Positions 17,717 to 25,984 of a DNA stretch of 64,000 nt are shown here, one piece after another. The notes under the pieces were generated by a model, which was not told where the DNA came from, searched no databases, and saw only the letters and a program-made list of their open reading frames with translations. A program made the translations under genes and the position numbers. The first letter of the stretch is position 1, and each line of letters begins with the position of its first letter. This stretch comes from Gammaproteobacteria bacterium (GTDB taxonomy: Bacteria > Pseudomonadota > Gammaproteobacteria > Steroidobacterales > Steroidobacteraceae), in contig PKRE01000002.1 in the NCBI GenBank assembly GCA_017577615.1, positions 248,001 through 312,000 on the forward strand, given 5' to 3'.

Positions 17717-17733
17717 GGACTCGCGCCGAGTCC
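17717..17733. repeat. small hairpin in the zipA-ligA gap
   Basis: GGACTCG (17717-17723) and CGAGTCC (17727-17733) with a 3-nt loop in a 186-bp gap. A T6 run starts 22 nt later, too far to make a standard terminator. Confidence 0.4.
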
Positions 17734-17856
17734 CAAGGGCAGGAGCATGATTCTGTTTTTTCGCGCGAATCGAGGCGGCTCGTTCGGTGCAACGGGCGCC
17801 GCTGCATGCTTTGTCGCGGTGCAGCCGTGCCACGAGCAGCGCAGCGAGGAGGGCGC

Positions 17857-19893
17857 ATGATGAGCGACCTGTCTAGCGCGGCTGCACGTGCGCGCGAGTT
17901 GCGCCGCCAGATCGAGCACCACAACTACCGCTACTACGTGCTCGACGATCCCGAGATTTCCGACGCCGAGTACGATCGGCTCATGCAAGAGCTCAAGGCG
18001 CTCGAAACACAGTTTCCTGAGCTCATCACACCGGACTCTCCCACGCAGCGCGTCGGTGCGGCGCCCGTCAGCGGGCTCGAGGAAGTCGTACACAAAGTGC
18101 CGATGCTGTCGCTCGACAATGCGTTCACCGACGAGGACGTGATCGCATTCGATCGTCGGGTGCGAGAGCGACTCGAAACCGACGCCGACATCGAGTACGC
18201 GGCCGAGCCCAAAATCGACGGAGTCGCCGTCAGCCTTCGTTACGAGAAAGGCCGCCTCGTGCTGGCGGCAACTCGCGGCGACGGTCTGCGCGGCGAGAAC
18301 GTGACTCACAATGTGCGCACGATCAAAGCCGTGCCGATCGAGCTACGCGGCAAGGCGCCGGAGGTGCTGGAGGTCCGCGGTGAAGTATTCATGCCCATTG
18401 CTGGCTTCAAGGCCCTGAACGAGCGCGCCTTGGCGAGAGGAGAGCGCACGTTCGCGAATCCACGCAATGCCGCGGCAGGTAGTCTGCGGCAGCTCGATCC
18501 GAGATTGGCTGCGACGCGACCGTTCGATGTGTTCTTCTACGGATTGGGCGAGGTTCAGGGATGGACTGTGCCGCCGCGGCACAGCGATGCCCTCGAGCAG
18601 CTCAGGGAGTGGGGGCTGAAGATCTCGCCGCTCGTGCGCGTCGTCATGGGAGCGCAGGGGTGTCTCGAGTACTACCGCGAGATCGCGGCACGTAGGGAGT
18701 CGCTGCCGTATGAGATCGACGGTGTCGTCTACAAGGTCAACCGTTTCGTCCTGCAGCGCGAGCTTGGTTACGTCGCGCGGGCGCCACGCTGGGCGATTGC
18801 GCACAAGTTTCCCGCTCACGAAGAGCACACCATCGTACGCGACGTGGAGTTTCAGGTTGGACGAACCGGCGCGCTGACGCCGGTTGCACGGCTAGAGCCA
18901 GTGTTCGTCGGTGGTGTGACAGTCAGTAACGCCACGCTACACAACATGGACGAAGTGCGTCGCAAGGACATTCGCATCGGCGATACCGTCGTCGTGCGGC
19001 GTGCGGGCGATGTGATCCCAGAGGTGGTCAAAGTCATTCTCGATCGCCGTCCTCCGAATGCGCGGATTGTGGAGCTGCCAGCGCATTGCCCCGTTTGTGG
19101 CGCAGATGTCGAAAGAGAAGAAGGGGAAGCGATCGCGCGATGCACCGGCGGATTGTTTTGTCCGGCGCAGCGCAAGGAATCGCTGCGGCATTTCGCCAGC
19201 CGTCGCGCGCTCGATATCGACGGTCTTGGCACCAAGATCATCGATCAGCTCGTAGACCGTGGGCTGGTGCGCAACCCAGCGGATCTGTATGCGCTGACCG
19301 TCGAGCAGCTCGCGAGCCTCGAGCGGATGGGTGAGAAATCGGCTGCGAAGCTCGTTGCGGCGCTGGAGCGAAGCAAGAACACGACCTTGCCGCGGTTCCT
19401 GTATGCGCTCGGCATTCGCGACGTCGGCGAAGCGACTGCCGCTGCGCTAGCCGAGCACTTCGGTACGCTCGAGGCGCTCGAGGAAGCGACGATCGAGCAA
19501 ATCCAGGAGACACCGGATGTCGGTCCCGTCGTCGCTGCGCACGTGCGACACTTCTTCGATCAGGTTCATAACCGCGAGGTCATTCGTGCCTTACGGGCAC
19601 ACGGGGTGCGCTGGCCGGACATGCAGCGCAGGTCCGCGGCTCAGGAAGGGCCACTCAGCGGCAAGACATTCGTTCTCACCGGTACGTTGGATTCCATGAG
19701 CCGCGACGAGGCGAGCAAGCGCATCGTCGCGCTCGGTGGCAAGGTCTCGAGCAGTGTCTCGAAGAAGACATCGTACGTCATCGTGGGCGCGGATCCGGGT
19801 TCGAAGCTCAAGAAGGCCCAGGAGCTAGGCGTCGAGATACTGGACGAAGCGGCGTTTCTCGCGTTGCTGAAATCGGCTGCGCCTCGAGGCTGA
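17857..19893 (+). CDS. ligA: NAD-dependent DNA ligase LigA
   Basis: A 678-residue replicative ligase that seals nicks using NAD+. Domain order: Ia NMN-binding (HHNYRYYVLDDPEISDAEYD), adenylation domain with the active Lys in AEPKIDGVAVSL (K119), OB fold, four-Cys zinc finger (CPVCG ... CTGGLFCPAQ), helix-hairpin-helix repeats, and C-terminal BRCT domain (GKTFVLTGTLDSMSRDEA). The length matches E. coli LigA (671). The start is MM; either ATG 17857 or 17860 could be used, since GAGGAGGG lies 4-11 nt upstream. An in-frame upstream start at 17806 is unlikely. Confidence 0.96.
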   Translation: MMSDLSSAAARARELRRQIEHHNYRYYVLDDPEISDAEYDRLMQELKALETQFPELITPDSPTQRVGAAPVSGLEEVVHKVPMLSLDNAFTDEDVIAFDRRVRERLETDADIEYAAEPKIDGVAVSLRYEKGRLVLAATRGDGLRGENVTHNVRTIKAVPIELRGKAPEVLEVRGEVFMPIAGFKALNERALARGERTFANPRNAAAGSLRQLDPRLAATRPFDVFFYGLGEVQGWTVPPRHSDALEQLREWGLKISPLVRVVMGAQGCLEYYREIAARRESLPYEIDGVVYKVNRFVLQRELGYVARAPRWAIAHKFPAHEEHTIVRDVEFQVGRTGALTPVARLEPVFVGGVTVSNATLHNMDEVRRKDIRIGDTVVVRRAGDVIPEVVKVILDRRPPNARIVELPAHCPVCGADVEREEGEAIARCTGGLFCPAQRKESLRHFASRRALDIDGLGTKIIDQLVDRGLVRNPADLYALTVEQLASLERMGEKSAAKLVAALERSKNTTLPRFLYALGIRDVGEATAAALAEHFGTLEALEEATIEQIQETPDVGPVVAAHVRHFFDQVHNREVIRALRAHGVRWPDMQRRSAAQEGPLSGKTFVLTGTLDSMSRDEASKRIVALGGKVSSSVSKKTSYVIVGADPGSKLKKAQELGVEILDEAAFLALLKSAAPRG

Positions 19894-19910
19894 AGTGATG
19901 GCCACATTGC

Positions 19911-19936
19911 GCGGTTAGCACCATGCGTCTAACCGC
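19911..19936. terminator. hairpin between convergent ligA and the parvulin gene
   Basis: GCGGTTAG (19911-19918) and CTAACCGC (19929-19936) form an 8-bp stem with a 10-nt loop in the 52-bp convergent gap. It could stop transcription from both sides, though no clear T-run is present on either strand. Confidence 0.45.
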
Positions 19937-19945
19937 CCCCACAGC

Positions 19946-20758
19946 CTATAACCTCTTCTCAATCTTCGCGTGCTGACGCAGCTCGTCCAAGTACGCTTGC
20001 AGCTTCTTGCGCTGGACGAGGAGCTTGACGCGGTCCTTGACTTCCTCGAACGGCGGTGCAACCGATGCACGGGAGGCTTCGAGCTTGATGATGTGCCAGC
20101 CGAACTGCGTCTGCACCGGCTCCTTGGTCACCTCGCCCGGCTGCAGGGCAACGACGGCATCGGCGAACGGTTTCACCATCGTGTCGGCTGTGAACCAACC
20201 GAGGTCGCCGCCGTTCTGACTCGAGGAGTCCTTCGAGCGTTCGCGGGCGAGCTTTGCGAAGTCGGCGCCCGCCTGAATCTCGCGAGCGATCGCCTCGGCG
20301 ATTTCTTTGTCGTCGACGAGGATATGGCGGGCGTGGTACTCGCGCGGCATCGCCGCGACTTGCGCATCGTACTCCGGCCTGAGCTCTTCGTCGGCGACAG
20401 GATGCTCCTCCAAGTACCTCTGCAGCGCCGCGTCGACGACGACATTGAGGCGAGCGAGCTTCAGCTGATCGTGAACCTGTGGCTGCTTCAGCAAGCCTGC
20501 CGACTCAGCGGCAGCGGCAGCCAAGTGCATGCTGATGTATTGATCCAGCAGTTGTGATCTTTGGTCTTCGGAGACGTGTCGCCCCGACTGCTGTTCTACC
20601 GTATCGATGTACAGCTCGAACTCCGACCTCGAAATAGGCGTGCCGTTGACGACCGCGATGACCTCGCTTTCGGGCACTGGCGGCGTATCGGAGCGGTTGC
20701 AAGCGCTCAGCAGAAAGCTAGTGGCAAGTAGGGTAGCGGTGAGCGTACGAATTGACAT
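19946..20758 (-). CDS. lipoprotein parvulin-type peptidyl-prolyl isomerase
   Basis: A 270-residue predicted periplasmic folding factor. The N-terminus is a lipoprotein signal with lipobox LSAC (Cys at about 20). A SurA/PrsA-like N-terminal helical region follows (about 30-120), and then a single rotamase domain containing YHARHILVDD, FAKLARERSKD, GGDLGWF and QFGWHIIKLE. It resembles PpiC/PrsA foldases that assist export of envelope proteins; the natural clients cannot be told from sequence. It is third in a leftward cluster after yciB and a bolA-family gene. Confidence 0.88.
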   Translation of the reverse strand: MSIRTLTATLLATSFLLSACNRSDTPPVPESEVIAVVNGTPISRSEFELYIDTVEQQSGRHVSEDQRSQLLDQYISMHLAAAAAESAGLLKQPQVHDQLKLARLNVVVDAALQRYLEEHPVADEELRPEYDAQVAAMPREYHARHILVDDKEIAEAIAREIQAGADFAKLARERSKDSSSQNGGDLGWFTADTMVKPFADAVVALQPGEVTKEPVQTQFGWHIIKLEASRASVAPPFEEVKDRVKLLVQRKKLQAYLDELRQHAKIEKRL

Positions 20759-20842
20759 GAAAGGCTCGCTGAGTTGAAGGAGGACAGGTATGTCGGAGGC
20801 GGCATCTTCTCGCTGGACAGCTCGCGACGAAAAACGTTCACC

Positions 20843-21142
20843 TCAGGGCCGCGCGGCTGCTTCTTCGGGCGTGAGCGCGGTGATGTTCAATGCATGGATG
20901 TCGGTCTGCATCATGTCGCCCAAAGCGTCAAAGACGAGCCGATGCCGCTGCAGGGGCTTCAGGCCCGCGAAGCGGGCAGACACGATGCGCACACGAAAAT
21001 GGCCCTTGCCTTCGCGCGCGCCAGCGTGGCCGATATGCAGATGGCTCTCGTCGACAAGCTCAATCTGCGCGTCTCCCAGGTGTGCGCGCAGGCGTTCGCG
21101 GATGCGTGCCGGACGGCTGGCAGCGTCGTACGGGTTCGTCAT
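20843..21142 (-). CDS. BolA family protein
   Basis: A 99-residue protein of the BolA fold. The core from ARIRERLRAHL to DIHALNITALTP has the family pattern LVDESHLHIGHAG, a central FRVRIVSARFAGLKPLQRHRLV and a C-terminal IHAL motif. BolA proteins pair with monothiol glutaredoxins in Fe-S cluster handling and affect morphology under stress. Its ATG overlaps the yciB stop by 4 bp, so translation is coupled. The PPIase gene follows 84 bp downstream. Confidence 0.88.
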   Translation of the reverse strand: MTNPYDAASRPARIRERLRAHLGDAQIELVDESHLHIGHAGAREGKGHFRVRIVSARFAGLKPLQRHRLVFDALGDMMQTDIHALNITALTPEEAAARP

Positions 21143-21690
21143 GCTTCAGTCGAGCTCGAAGAGTCTGCAGGAACCTTGGAAGCGATCCAGATTCCTTGTC
21201 CGAGGATGAATAGCAGCGTCAGGCCGATTACACCGAACAGTTTGAAGTTCACCCAGACGTTCTCATCAAAGCTGTAAGCGACGTAAAGATTCAAGGCGCC
21301 GAGCAAGAAGAAGAACGCCACCCATATGAGATTCAGCCTGCGCCACAGGTCTCGACCGAGCGAGATCTTTTCGCCGAGCATGCGTTCGACGATCGGTTTG
21401 TCGCCCACGAACTGAGAAACCAGGAAGCCGAGGGCAAACAGCCAATTGACCACGGTAACTTTCCATTGGATAAAGGCCTTGTCATGGATGGCCAACGTGA
21501 GGCCCCCAAATACGAGCACCAGCGCGGCGGAGATCAGCGCCATCGAGTTGACCTTGCGGTTCACGACCCACTGCACGGCGGTCTGTAAGAGCACCGCCAC
21601 GATGATCACGGCCGTGGCGACATAGATGTCCGTCAGCTTGTAGGCGACGAAGAACGCGATGATCGGAAAAAAATCGAACAAGAGCTGCAT
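21139..21690 (-). CDS. yciB: inner membrane-spanning protein YciB (septation protein A)
   Basis: A 183-residue polytopic inner-membrane protein with about five hydrophobic helices. It begins MQLLFDFFPIIAFFVAYKL, a strong match to the IspZ/YciB family, and has the conserved KPIVERMLGEKI and NFKLFGVIGLT segments. In enterobacteria and Shigella the family affects septation and envelope organisation; the exact biochemical role is unknown. It opens the leftward yciB-bolA-PPIase operon and has a promoter candidate at 21722-21750. Confidence 0.93.
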   Translation of the reverse strand: MQLLFDFFPIIAFFVAYKLTDIYVATAVIIVAVLLQTAVQWVVNRKVNSMALISAALVLVFGGLTLAIHDKAFIQWKVTVVNWLFALGFLVSQFVGDKPIVERMLGEKISLGRDLWRRLNLIWVAFFFLLGALNLYVAYSFDENVWVNFKLFGVIGLTLLFILGQGIWIASKVPADSSSSTEA

Positions 21691-21721
21691 GTCGTTTCAG
21701 GCTCGCGGCCGAGAAAGGCTT

Positions 21722-21750
21722 ATCATACGCGTACGCGACAAGGCTGACAG
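21722..21750 (-). promoter_or_regulatory. promoter candidate for yciB operon
   Basis: On the - strand CTGTCA (21750-21745), 17 bp, TATGAT (21727-21722). The -10 ends 31 bp upstream of the yciB ATG. Four of six -35 and five of six -10 bases match sigma70 consensus. Confidence 0.5.
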
Positions 21751-21837
21751 TGGGGAGGCTGACGGAGCAGACTGCGGGCGCCGACGGATGCTCCGCCTTG
21801 GCAACCGGAATCGCGTCACTGCGCGTTTACTACAGCG

Positions 21838-22461
21838 ATGTCATGCCGCTACTTTGAAGTTCACCCGAAGGATCCGCAACCCCGCCTGATCAGGCAGGCG
21901 GTGGCGATCATTCGCGAGGGCGGTGTCGTCGCCTATCCGACGGATTCGAGCTACGCGCTCGGCTGTCACATTGGAGACAAGGCTGCGATGGAGCGCATTG
22001 CACGTATCCGGCAGGTTGACAAGCATCATCACTTCACGCTCGTCTGCCGCGATCTCTCGGAGATAGCCAAGTACGCTCGTGTCAGCAACCAGCAGTACCG
22101 AACGTTACGGGCCTTCACGCCCGGCCCCTATACCTTTCTGCTGCAAGCAACGCGTGAGACACCGAAGCGGCTGCAGAATCCGAAGCGCCGGACGATCGGT
22201 ATCCGTGTTCCGGACCATCCCGTGCCTCAAGCGCTGCTCGAGCAGCTCGGCGAGCCGCTGATGAGCTCCACTCTGATCTTGCCAGGAGAGGAAACGCCCA
22301 TGAGCGATGCCCGGGAAATCCTGGCGCGCTTGAGCCACCTCATCGATGCTGTGATCGATGGTGGGAATTGCGGTTTCGAGCCGACCAGCGTGGTCGATCT
22401 CACTGGGCCGGCGCCCGTCGTGGTACGCACCGGGAAAGGTGACGTCAGCGTGTTTCAGTAA
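21838..22461 (+). CDS. Sua5/YciO/YrdC family protein (YciO type)
   Basis: A 207-residue protein of the threonylcarbamoyl-AMP synthase fold. The start MSCRYFEVHPKDPQPRLI and the segments GGVVAYPTDSSYALGC, KHHHFTLVCRDLSEI and PGPYTFLLQAT place it with E. coli YciO rather than TsaC. Members bind ATP and double-stranded RNA or tRNA. Whether it contributes to t6A formation here depends on whether a separate TsaC/Sua5 exists elsewhere in the genome. It is transcribed away from yciB, and a strong -10 for trpS begins just after its stop. Confidence 0.88.
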   Translation: MSCRYFEVHPKDPQPRLIRQAVAIIREGGVVAYPTDSSYALGCHIGDKAAMERIARIRQVDKHHHFTLVCRDLSEIAKYARVSNQQYRTLRAFTPGPYTFLLQATRETPKRLQNPKRRTIGIRVPDHPVPQALLEQLGEPLMSSTLILPGEETPMSDAREILARLSHLIDAVIDGGNCGFEPTSVVDLTGPAPVVVRTGKGDVSVFQ

Positions 22462-22607
22462 GGTGTGCTCTCGTATAATGCGGGTCTGCCACTCAATTTA
22501 TCCCTAAGATTAACAATACCTCGTAACTTATTGATTCATTGTGGAGTACGAGCTTCTGAGCTCGGCATTCCAGTCGCACAGATCGGCATCAAGAGGATTT
22601 CCCGGCA
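22462..22607 (+). promoter_or_regulatory. trpS promoter and AT-rich leader
   Basis: A perfect -10 TATAAT lies at 22474-22479, with GCGGGTC after it; the -35 is weak (TGTTTC, 22451-22456, 17 bp upstream, inside the end of the preceding gene). The leader of about 120 nt contains an unusually A/T-rich stretch (22490-22545) and a hairpin CGAGCT (22549-22554)/AGCTCG (22559-22564). No run of Trp codons or T-box was recognised. Confidence 0.6.
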
Positions 22608-23825
22608 TTGAGCGCAGCGAGTAGCACGACACGGCGAGTTCTATCGGGCATGCGACCGACCGGCGCGCTGCATCTTGGCAATTACCACGGCGCGCTGAAG
22701 AACTGGGTCGAGCTCCAGTATCAGTACGAGTGTTATTTCTTCGTGGCGGACATCCATGCGCTCACGACAGGGTATGACGACACTACGTCCCTGAACGAGA
22801 ACGTATGGGAAATGGTGATCGATTGGCTGGCGGCGGGCATCAATCCCGCGAGCGCCACGCTGTTCATCCAGTCGCGTGTTCCCGAGCATTCCGAGCTACA
22901 CGTCCTGCTCTCCATGATCACGCCGCTCGGTTGGCTGGAGCGCGTGCCCACCTACAAGGATCAGCAGGAACAATTGCGAGACAAGGAGCTCGCGACCTAC
23001 GGCTTCCTGGGTTATCCGCTGTTACAGAGCGCAGACATTCTGCTCTACAAGCCTGCCTTCGTTCCGGTCGGCGAGGACCAGGTTGCCCACATCGAGATCA
23101 CCCGCGAGGTGGCGCGTCGGTTCAACTACTTGTACGGCAAGGAACGCGACTTCGAGCTGAAGGTGGAAAAGGCTCTGAGGAGCTTGGGCAGTCGAAACGG
23201 CAGTCGCTACATGGAGTTGCGGCGTCTTTATCAAGAGCAGGGTGACGTAAGCGCGCTCGAGAAAGCACGCGCGCTCCTCGATGGCAACGCCCGTCTGACG
23301 CTCGCCGATCGCGAGCGCCTGATCGGCTATCTCGAGGGGACCGGTCGCAGCATCCTCGTAGAGCCGGAAGCCTTGTTGACCACGACACCGAAAGTGCCGG
23401 GGCTGGACGGTCGCAAAATGTCCAAGTCGTACGGCAACACGATCGGATTGCGGGAGGATCCGGATTCGGTCGTCAAGAAGATCAAGACGATGCAGACAGA
23501 TCCGGCGCGCGTCCGTCGTGCCGATCCAGGCGACCCCGAAAAATGCCCTGCGTGGCAGCTTCACAAGATTTACTCTGATGCGGACACCTTGGAGTGGGTG
23601 CAAGAGGGCTGCCGAACGGCCGGCATTGGATGTCTCGATTGCAAGAAGCGGCTGGCCGATGCCGTCGTCGCCGAGATCACGGTGATCCGCGAACGCGGAC
23701 GGGAGTTCGAGCAGAATCGCGACCTCGTGCGCGGCATCATCGCCGAAGGGTGCGAGCGCGCCCGCGATGTGGCCCGTCAAACGCTCGAGGAAGTGCATCA
23801 GGCGATGGGGATGATTTACCGGTGA
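22608..23825 (+). CDS. trpS: tryptophanyl-tRNA synthetase (long form)
   Basis: A 405-residue class Ic synthetase that charges tRNA-Trp. The HIGH-type motif is in RPTGALHLGNYHGAL and the KMSKS motif in DGRKMSKSYGN. E. coli TrpS is 334 residues; here an extra segment of about 50 residues (about 185-250, rich in charged helices) lies between the Rossmann core and KMSKS, as in some beta- and gammaproteobacterial TrpS proteins. The most upstream suitable start is TTG 22608 with AGAGGA about 11 nt before it; the first in-frame ATG is inside the conserved GMRPTG motif, so a non-ATG start is needed. The stop overlaps the scpA start. Confidence 0.94.
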   Translation: MSAASSTTRRVLSGMRPTGALHLGNYHGALKNWVELQYQYECYFFVADIHALTTGYDDTTSLNENVWEMVIDWLAAGINPASATLFIQSRVPEHSELHVLLSMITPLGWLERVPTYKDQQEQLRDKELATYGFLGYPLLQSADILLYKPAFVPVGEDQVAHIEITREVARRFNYLYGKERDFELKVEKALRSLGSRNGSRYMELRRLYQEQGDVSALEKARALLDGNARLTLADRERLIGYLEGTGRSILVEPEALLTTTPKVPGLDGRKMSKSYGNTIGLREDPDSVVKKIKTMQTDPARVRRADPGDPEKCPAWQLHKIYSDADTLEWVQEGCRTAGIGCLDCKKRLADAVVAEITVIRERGREFEQNRDLVRGIIAEGCERARDVARQTLEEVHQAMGMIYR

Positions 23826-24967
23826 AGCCCGAGCTCAAACTGGTCGAGAACACTGGCGCACAGGTCGAAGCCGCGGGGCGAGCACCCGAGCGACCACAGC
23901 AGACCGAGATGCCATTTGCCATCGTGGAGGGCGAGCCCATCACGGAGCTGCCCCGTGACTTGTACATCCCTCCGGATGCGCTGCAGGTCTTTCTGGAAGC
24001 CTTCGAGGGACCGCTCGATCTTCTGCTCTACCTCATCCGCAAGCAGAACCTCGACATCCTCGACATACCGATCGCGGAAATCACGCGTCAGTACATGCAG
24101 TACATCGAGGTCATGACCGAGCTGCAGCTGGAGCTGGCGGGTGAGTATTTGCTCATGGCCGCGATGCTCGCCGAGATCAAGTCGCGCATGCTGTTGCCCC
24201 GCATGGTGACGGAAGACGGGAAGGAAGAGGAGGATCCGCGTGCCGAGCTCGTGCGCAGGCTGCAGGAGTACGAGCGTTTCAAGAAGGCTGCCGAAGATCT
24301 CGACAAGTTGACCCGCCTCGAGCGCGACACGCTGCCAGTTTCGGTTGAGCTCGCGGAGCGCAAGGTCGTCAAGGCCTTGCCGCAGGTCACCCTCAAGGAC
24401 ATGTTGAGCGCGTTCAAGGACGTGCTTGCGCGCGCCGAGCTGTTCGCTCACCACCACATCACGCGCGAGCCTCTTTCGGTGCGGCAACGCATGTCGGAAG
24501 TGCTGGACACTTTGCGCGAAGCCACGTTCGTCGAGTTCACTAAGCTGTTCCGCCCTGAAGAAGGGCGCATGGGTGTGACGGTCACCTTCATCGCGCTTCT
24601 CGAGCTCATGCGGGAAGGATTGATCGAGATTGTGCAGGCAGAGGCATATGCTCCGATCCACGTCCGAACGGCGGGGAGCCGTAAGCTCACGATTGACGAG
24701 AGCAGCGCAGCCGAAGCCGATGCGGAGAATGTGGCCGCGCTCGCTCAACCGGCGCTTCCTGACGAGGACGAAGATGAAGACGAGGAGCTGCGGTTCGAGT
24801 TTACAGAGCCTGTGTCCACAGACGATGCACGAACGGATGTGAGCGATCGGGTTGAGGACCGCCTCGATGTTGCGGCCCAGGCGGTCACGCCCGAGGAGTC
24901 AAAAGAGGAACCAAGAGGCCAGCCGGCAGAAATCGACGATGCTGCAGAGGACTCCGGAGAACGGTAG
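23822..24967 (+). CDS. scpA: segregation and condensation protein A (kleisin)
   Basis: A 381-residue kleisin that bridges the SMC heads. The core (about 35-285) has the N-terminal FEGPLDLLLYLIRKQNLDIL, the ELAGEYLLMAAMLAEIKSRMLLP helix and the C-terminal winged-helix part ending near PIHVRTAGSR. A tail of about 90 residues follows, strongly acidic (for example DEDEDEDEE) and without apparent fold; typical ScpA is 250-290 residues. The start is GTG 23822, sharing GTGA with the trpS stop. It is directly followed by scpB, and smc is 10 kb upstream. Confidence 0.93.
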   Translation: MKPELKLVENTGAQVEAAGRAPERPQQTEMPFAIVEGEPITELPRDLYIPPDALQVFLEAFEGPLDLLLYLIRKQNLDILDIPIAEITRQYMQYIEVMTELQLELAGEYLLMAAMLAEIKSRMLLPRMVTEDGKEEEDPRAELVRRLQEYERFKKAAEDLDKLTRLERDTLPVSVELAERKVVKALPQVTLKDMLSAFKDVLARAELFAHHHITREPLSVRQRMSEVLDTLREATFVEFTKLFRPEEGRMGVTVTFIALLELMREGLIEIVQAEAYAPIHVRTAGSRKLTIDESSAAEADAENVAALAQPALPDEDEDEDEELRFEFTEPVSTDDARTDVSDRVEDRLDVAAQAVTPEESKEEPRGQPAEIDDAAEDSGER

Positions 24968-24973
24968 AACACG

Positions 24974-25984
24974 ATGAACGACAACGATCTCAAGCACATC
25001 ATCGAGGCGACGCTGCTTGCGGCGGGACGTCCGGTGTCGACGCAGCAACTCATCGAACTCTTCGACGAGCGCGAGCGTCCCACCGCAGAGCAGGTCAAGC
25101 GTGCAATCGAGCTGTTGGCTGCCGACTACGCCGATCGCGGCATCGAGGTCATTGAAGTAGCCAGCGGGTGGCGCATCCAGGTACGTCCGCGCGTGTCTCC
25201 CATCGTCTCACGCCTGTGGCAAGAGCGCCCATCGCGCTATTCGCGAGCATTGCTCGAGACGCTGGCACTGATCGCTTATCGGCAACCGATCACGCGCAGC
25301 GAGATCGAGGAGATTCGCGGCGTAGCGGTCAGCTCGACGATCATGCGCACGCTGCAGGAGCGGGGTTGGATCCGAGTCGTGGGGCACCGCGAAGTGCCAG
25401 GCCGTCCGGAGTTGCTCGGAACGACACGCGAGTTTCTCGATTACTTTGGATTGAAGAGCTTGGATCAGTTGCCGTCATTGGCAGAGCTCAAGGACGTCGA
25501 GACGATCGGTGTGCAGCTGGAGCTGCCCGCCGGCGAGCCGCCGGCCAGCCAGAATGGCTCCGGCTCTGCCGACAGCCCCGGCTCGGACGGGCAGGCAACC
25601 ACCACGAAGACCTCGGCGAGCAGTGAACCTGAATCGTCACGAGAAGCGGTGATATCCAGCGAAGCACCTGCAGCCTCTGAGGCGCAGTCGTCTGCCGAGT
25701 CGGCCTCCGTGGCGGGCGAGGCGCAACAAGCGGTCCAGGAACCCGAGCCCTCAGAAGCCACGCCGGCATCCAGCGAGATGGCTGCCGCGTCTGAAGCGCA
25801 ATCCACTGCCGGGTCGAGCACTACGGAAGACGAGTCAGAGCAAGCAGATGAAGCAGCAAGCGCACAGGGTGCGAACGACCCGCAAGGCGACGAGGACGAG
25901 AGCGACGTGTCTGAGCGCGAGCCCACGATGGTCGCTGCATCCGATGACGAACGCGTCGTGCCGATTCGCGAGCCATCCGTATAG
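24974..25984 (+). CDS. scpB: segregation and condensation protein B
   Basis: A 336-residue protein with two winged-helix domains (about 1-185; LKHIIEATLLAAGRPVSTQQL, LETLALIAYRQPITRSEIEE, GRPELLGTTREFLDYFGL). ScpB dimers bind ScpA in the SMC complex. Residues about 195-336 are a low-complexity Ser/Ala/Glu/Asp tail, nearly doubling the usual 180-200 residues. The start is ATG 24974, 6 bp after scpA; the last base of its TAG is the first base of the next gene's GTG. Confidence 0.93.
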   Translation: MNDNDLKHIIEATLLAAGRPVSTQQLIELFDERERPTAEQVKRAIELLAADYADRGIEVIEVASGWRIQVRPRVSPIVSRLWQERPSRYSRALLETLALIAYRQPITRSEIEEIRGVAVSSTIMRTLQERGWIRVVGHREVPGRPELLGTTREFLDYFGLKSLDQLPSLAELKDVETIGVQLELPAGEPPASQNGSGSADSPGSDGQATTTKTSASSEPESSREAVISSEAPAASEAQSSAESASVAGEAQQAVQEPEPSEATPASSEMAAASEAQSTAGSSTTEDESEQADEAASAQGANDPQGDEDESDVSEREPTMVAASDDERVVPIREPSV

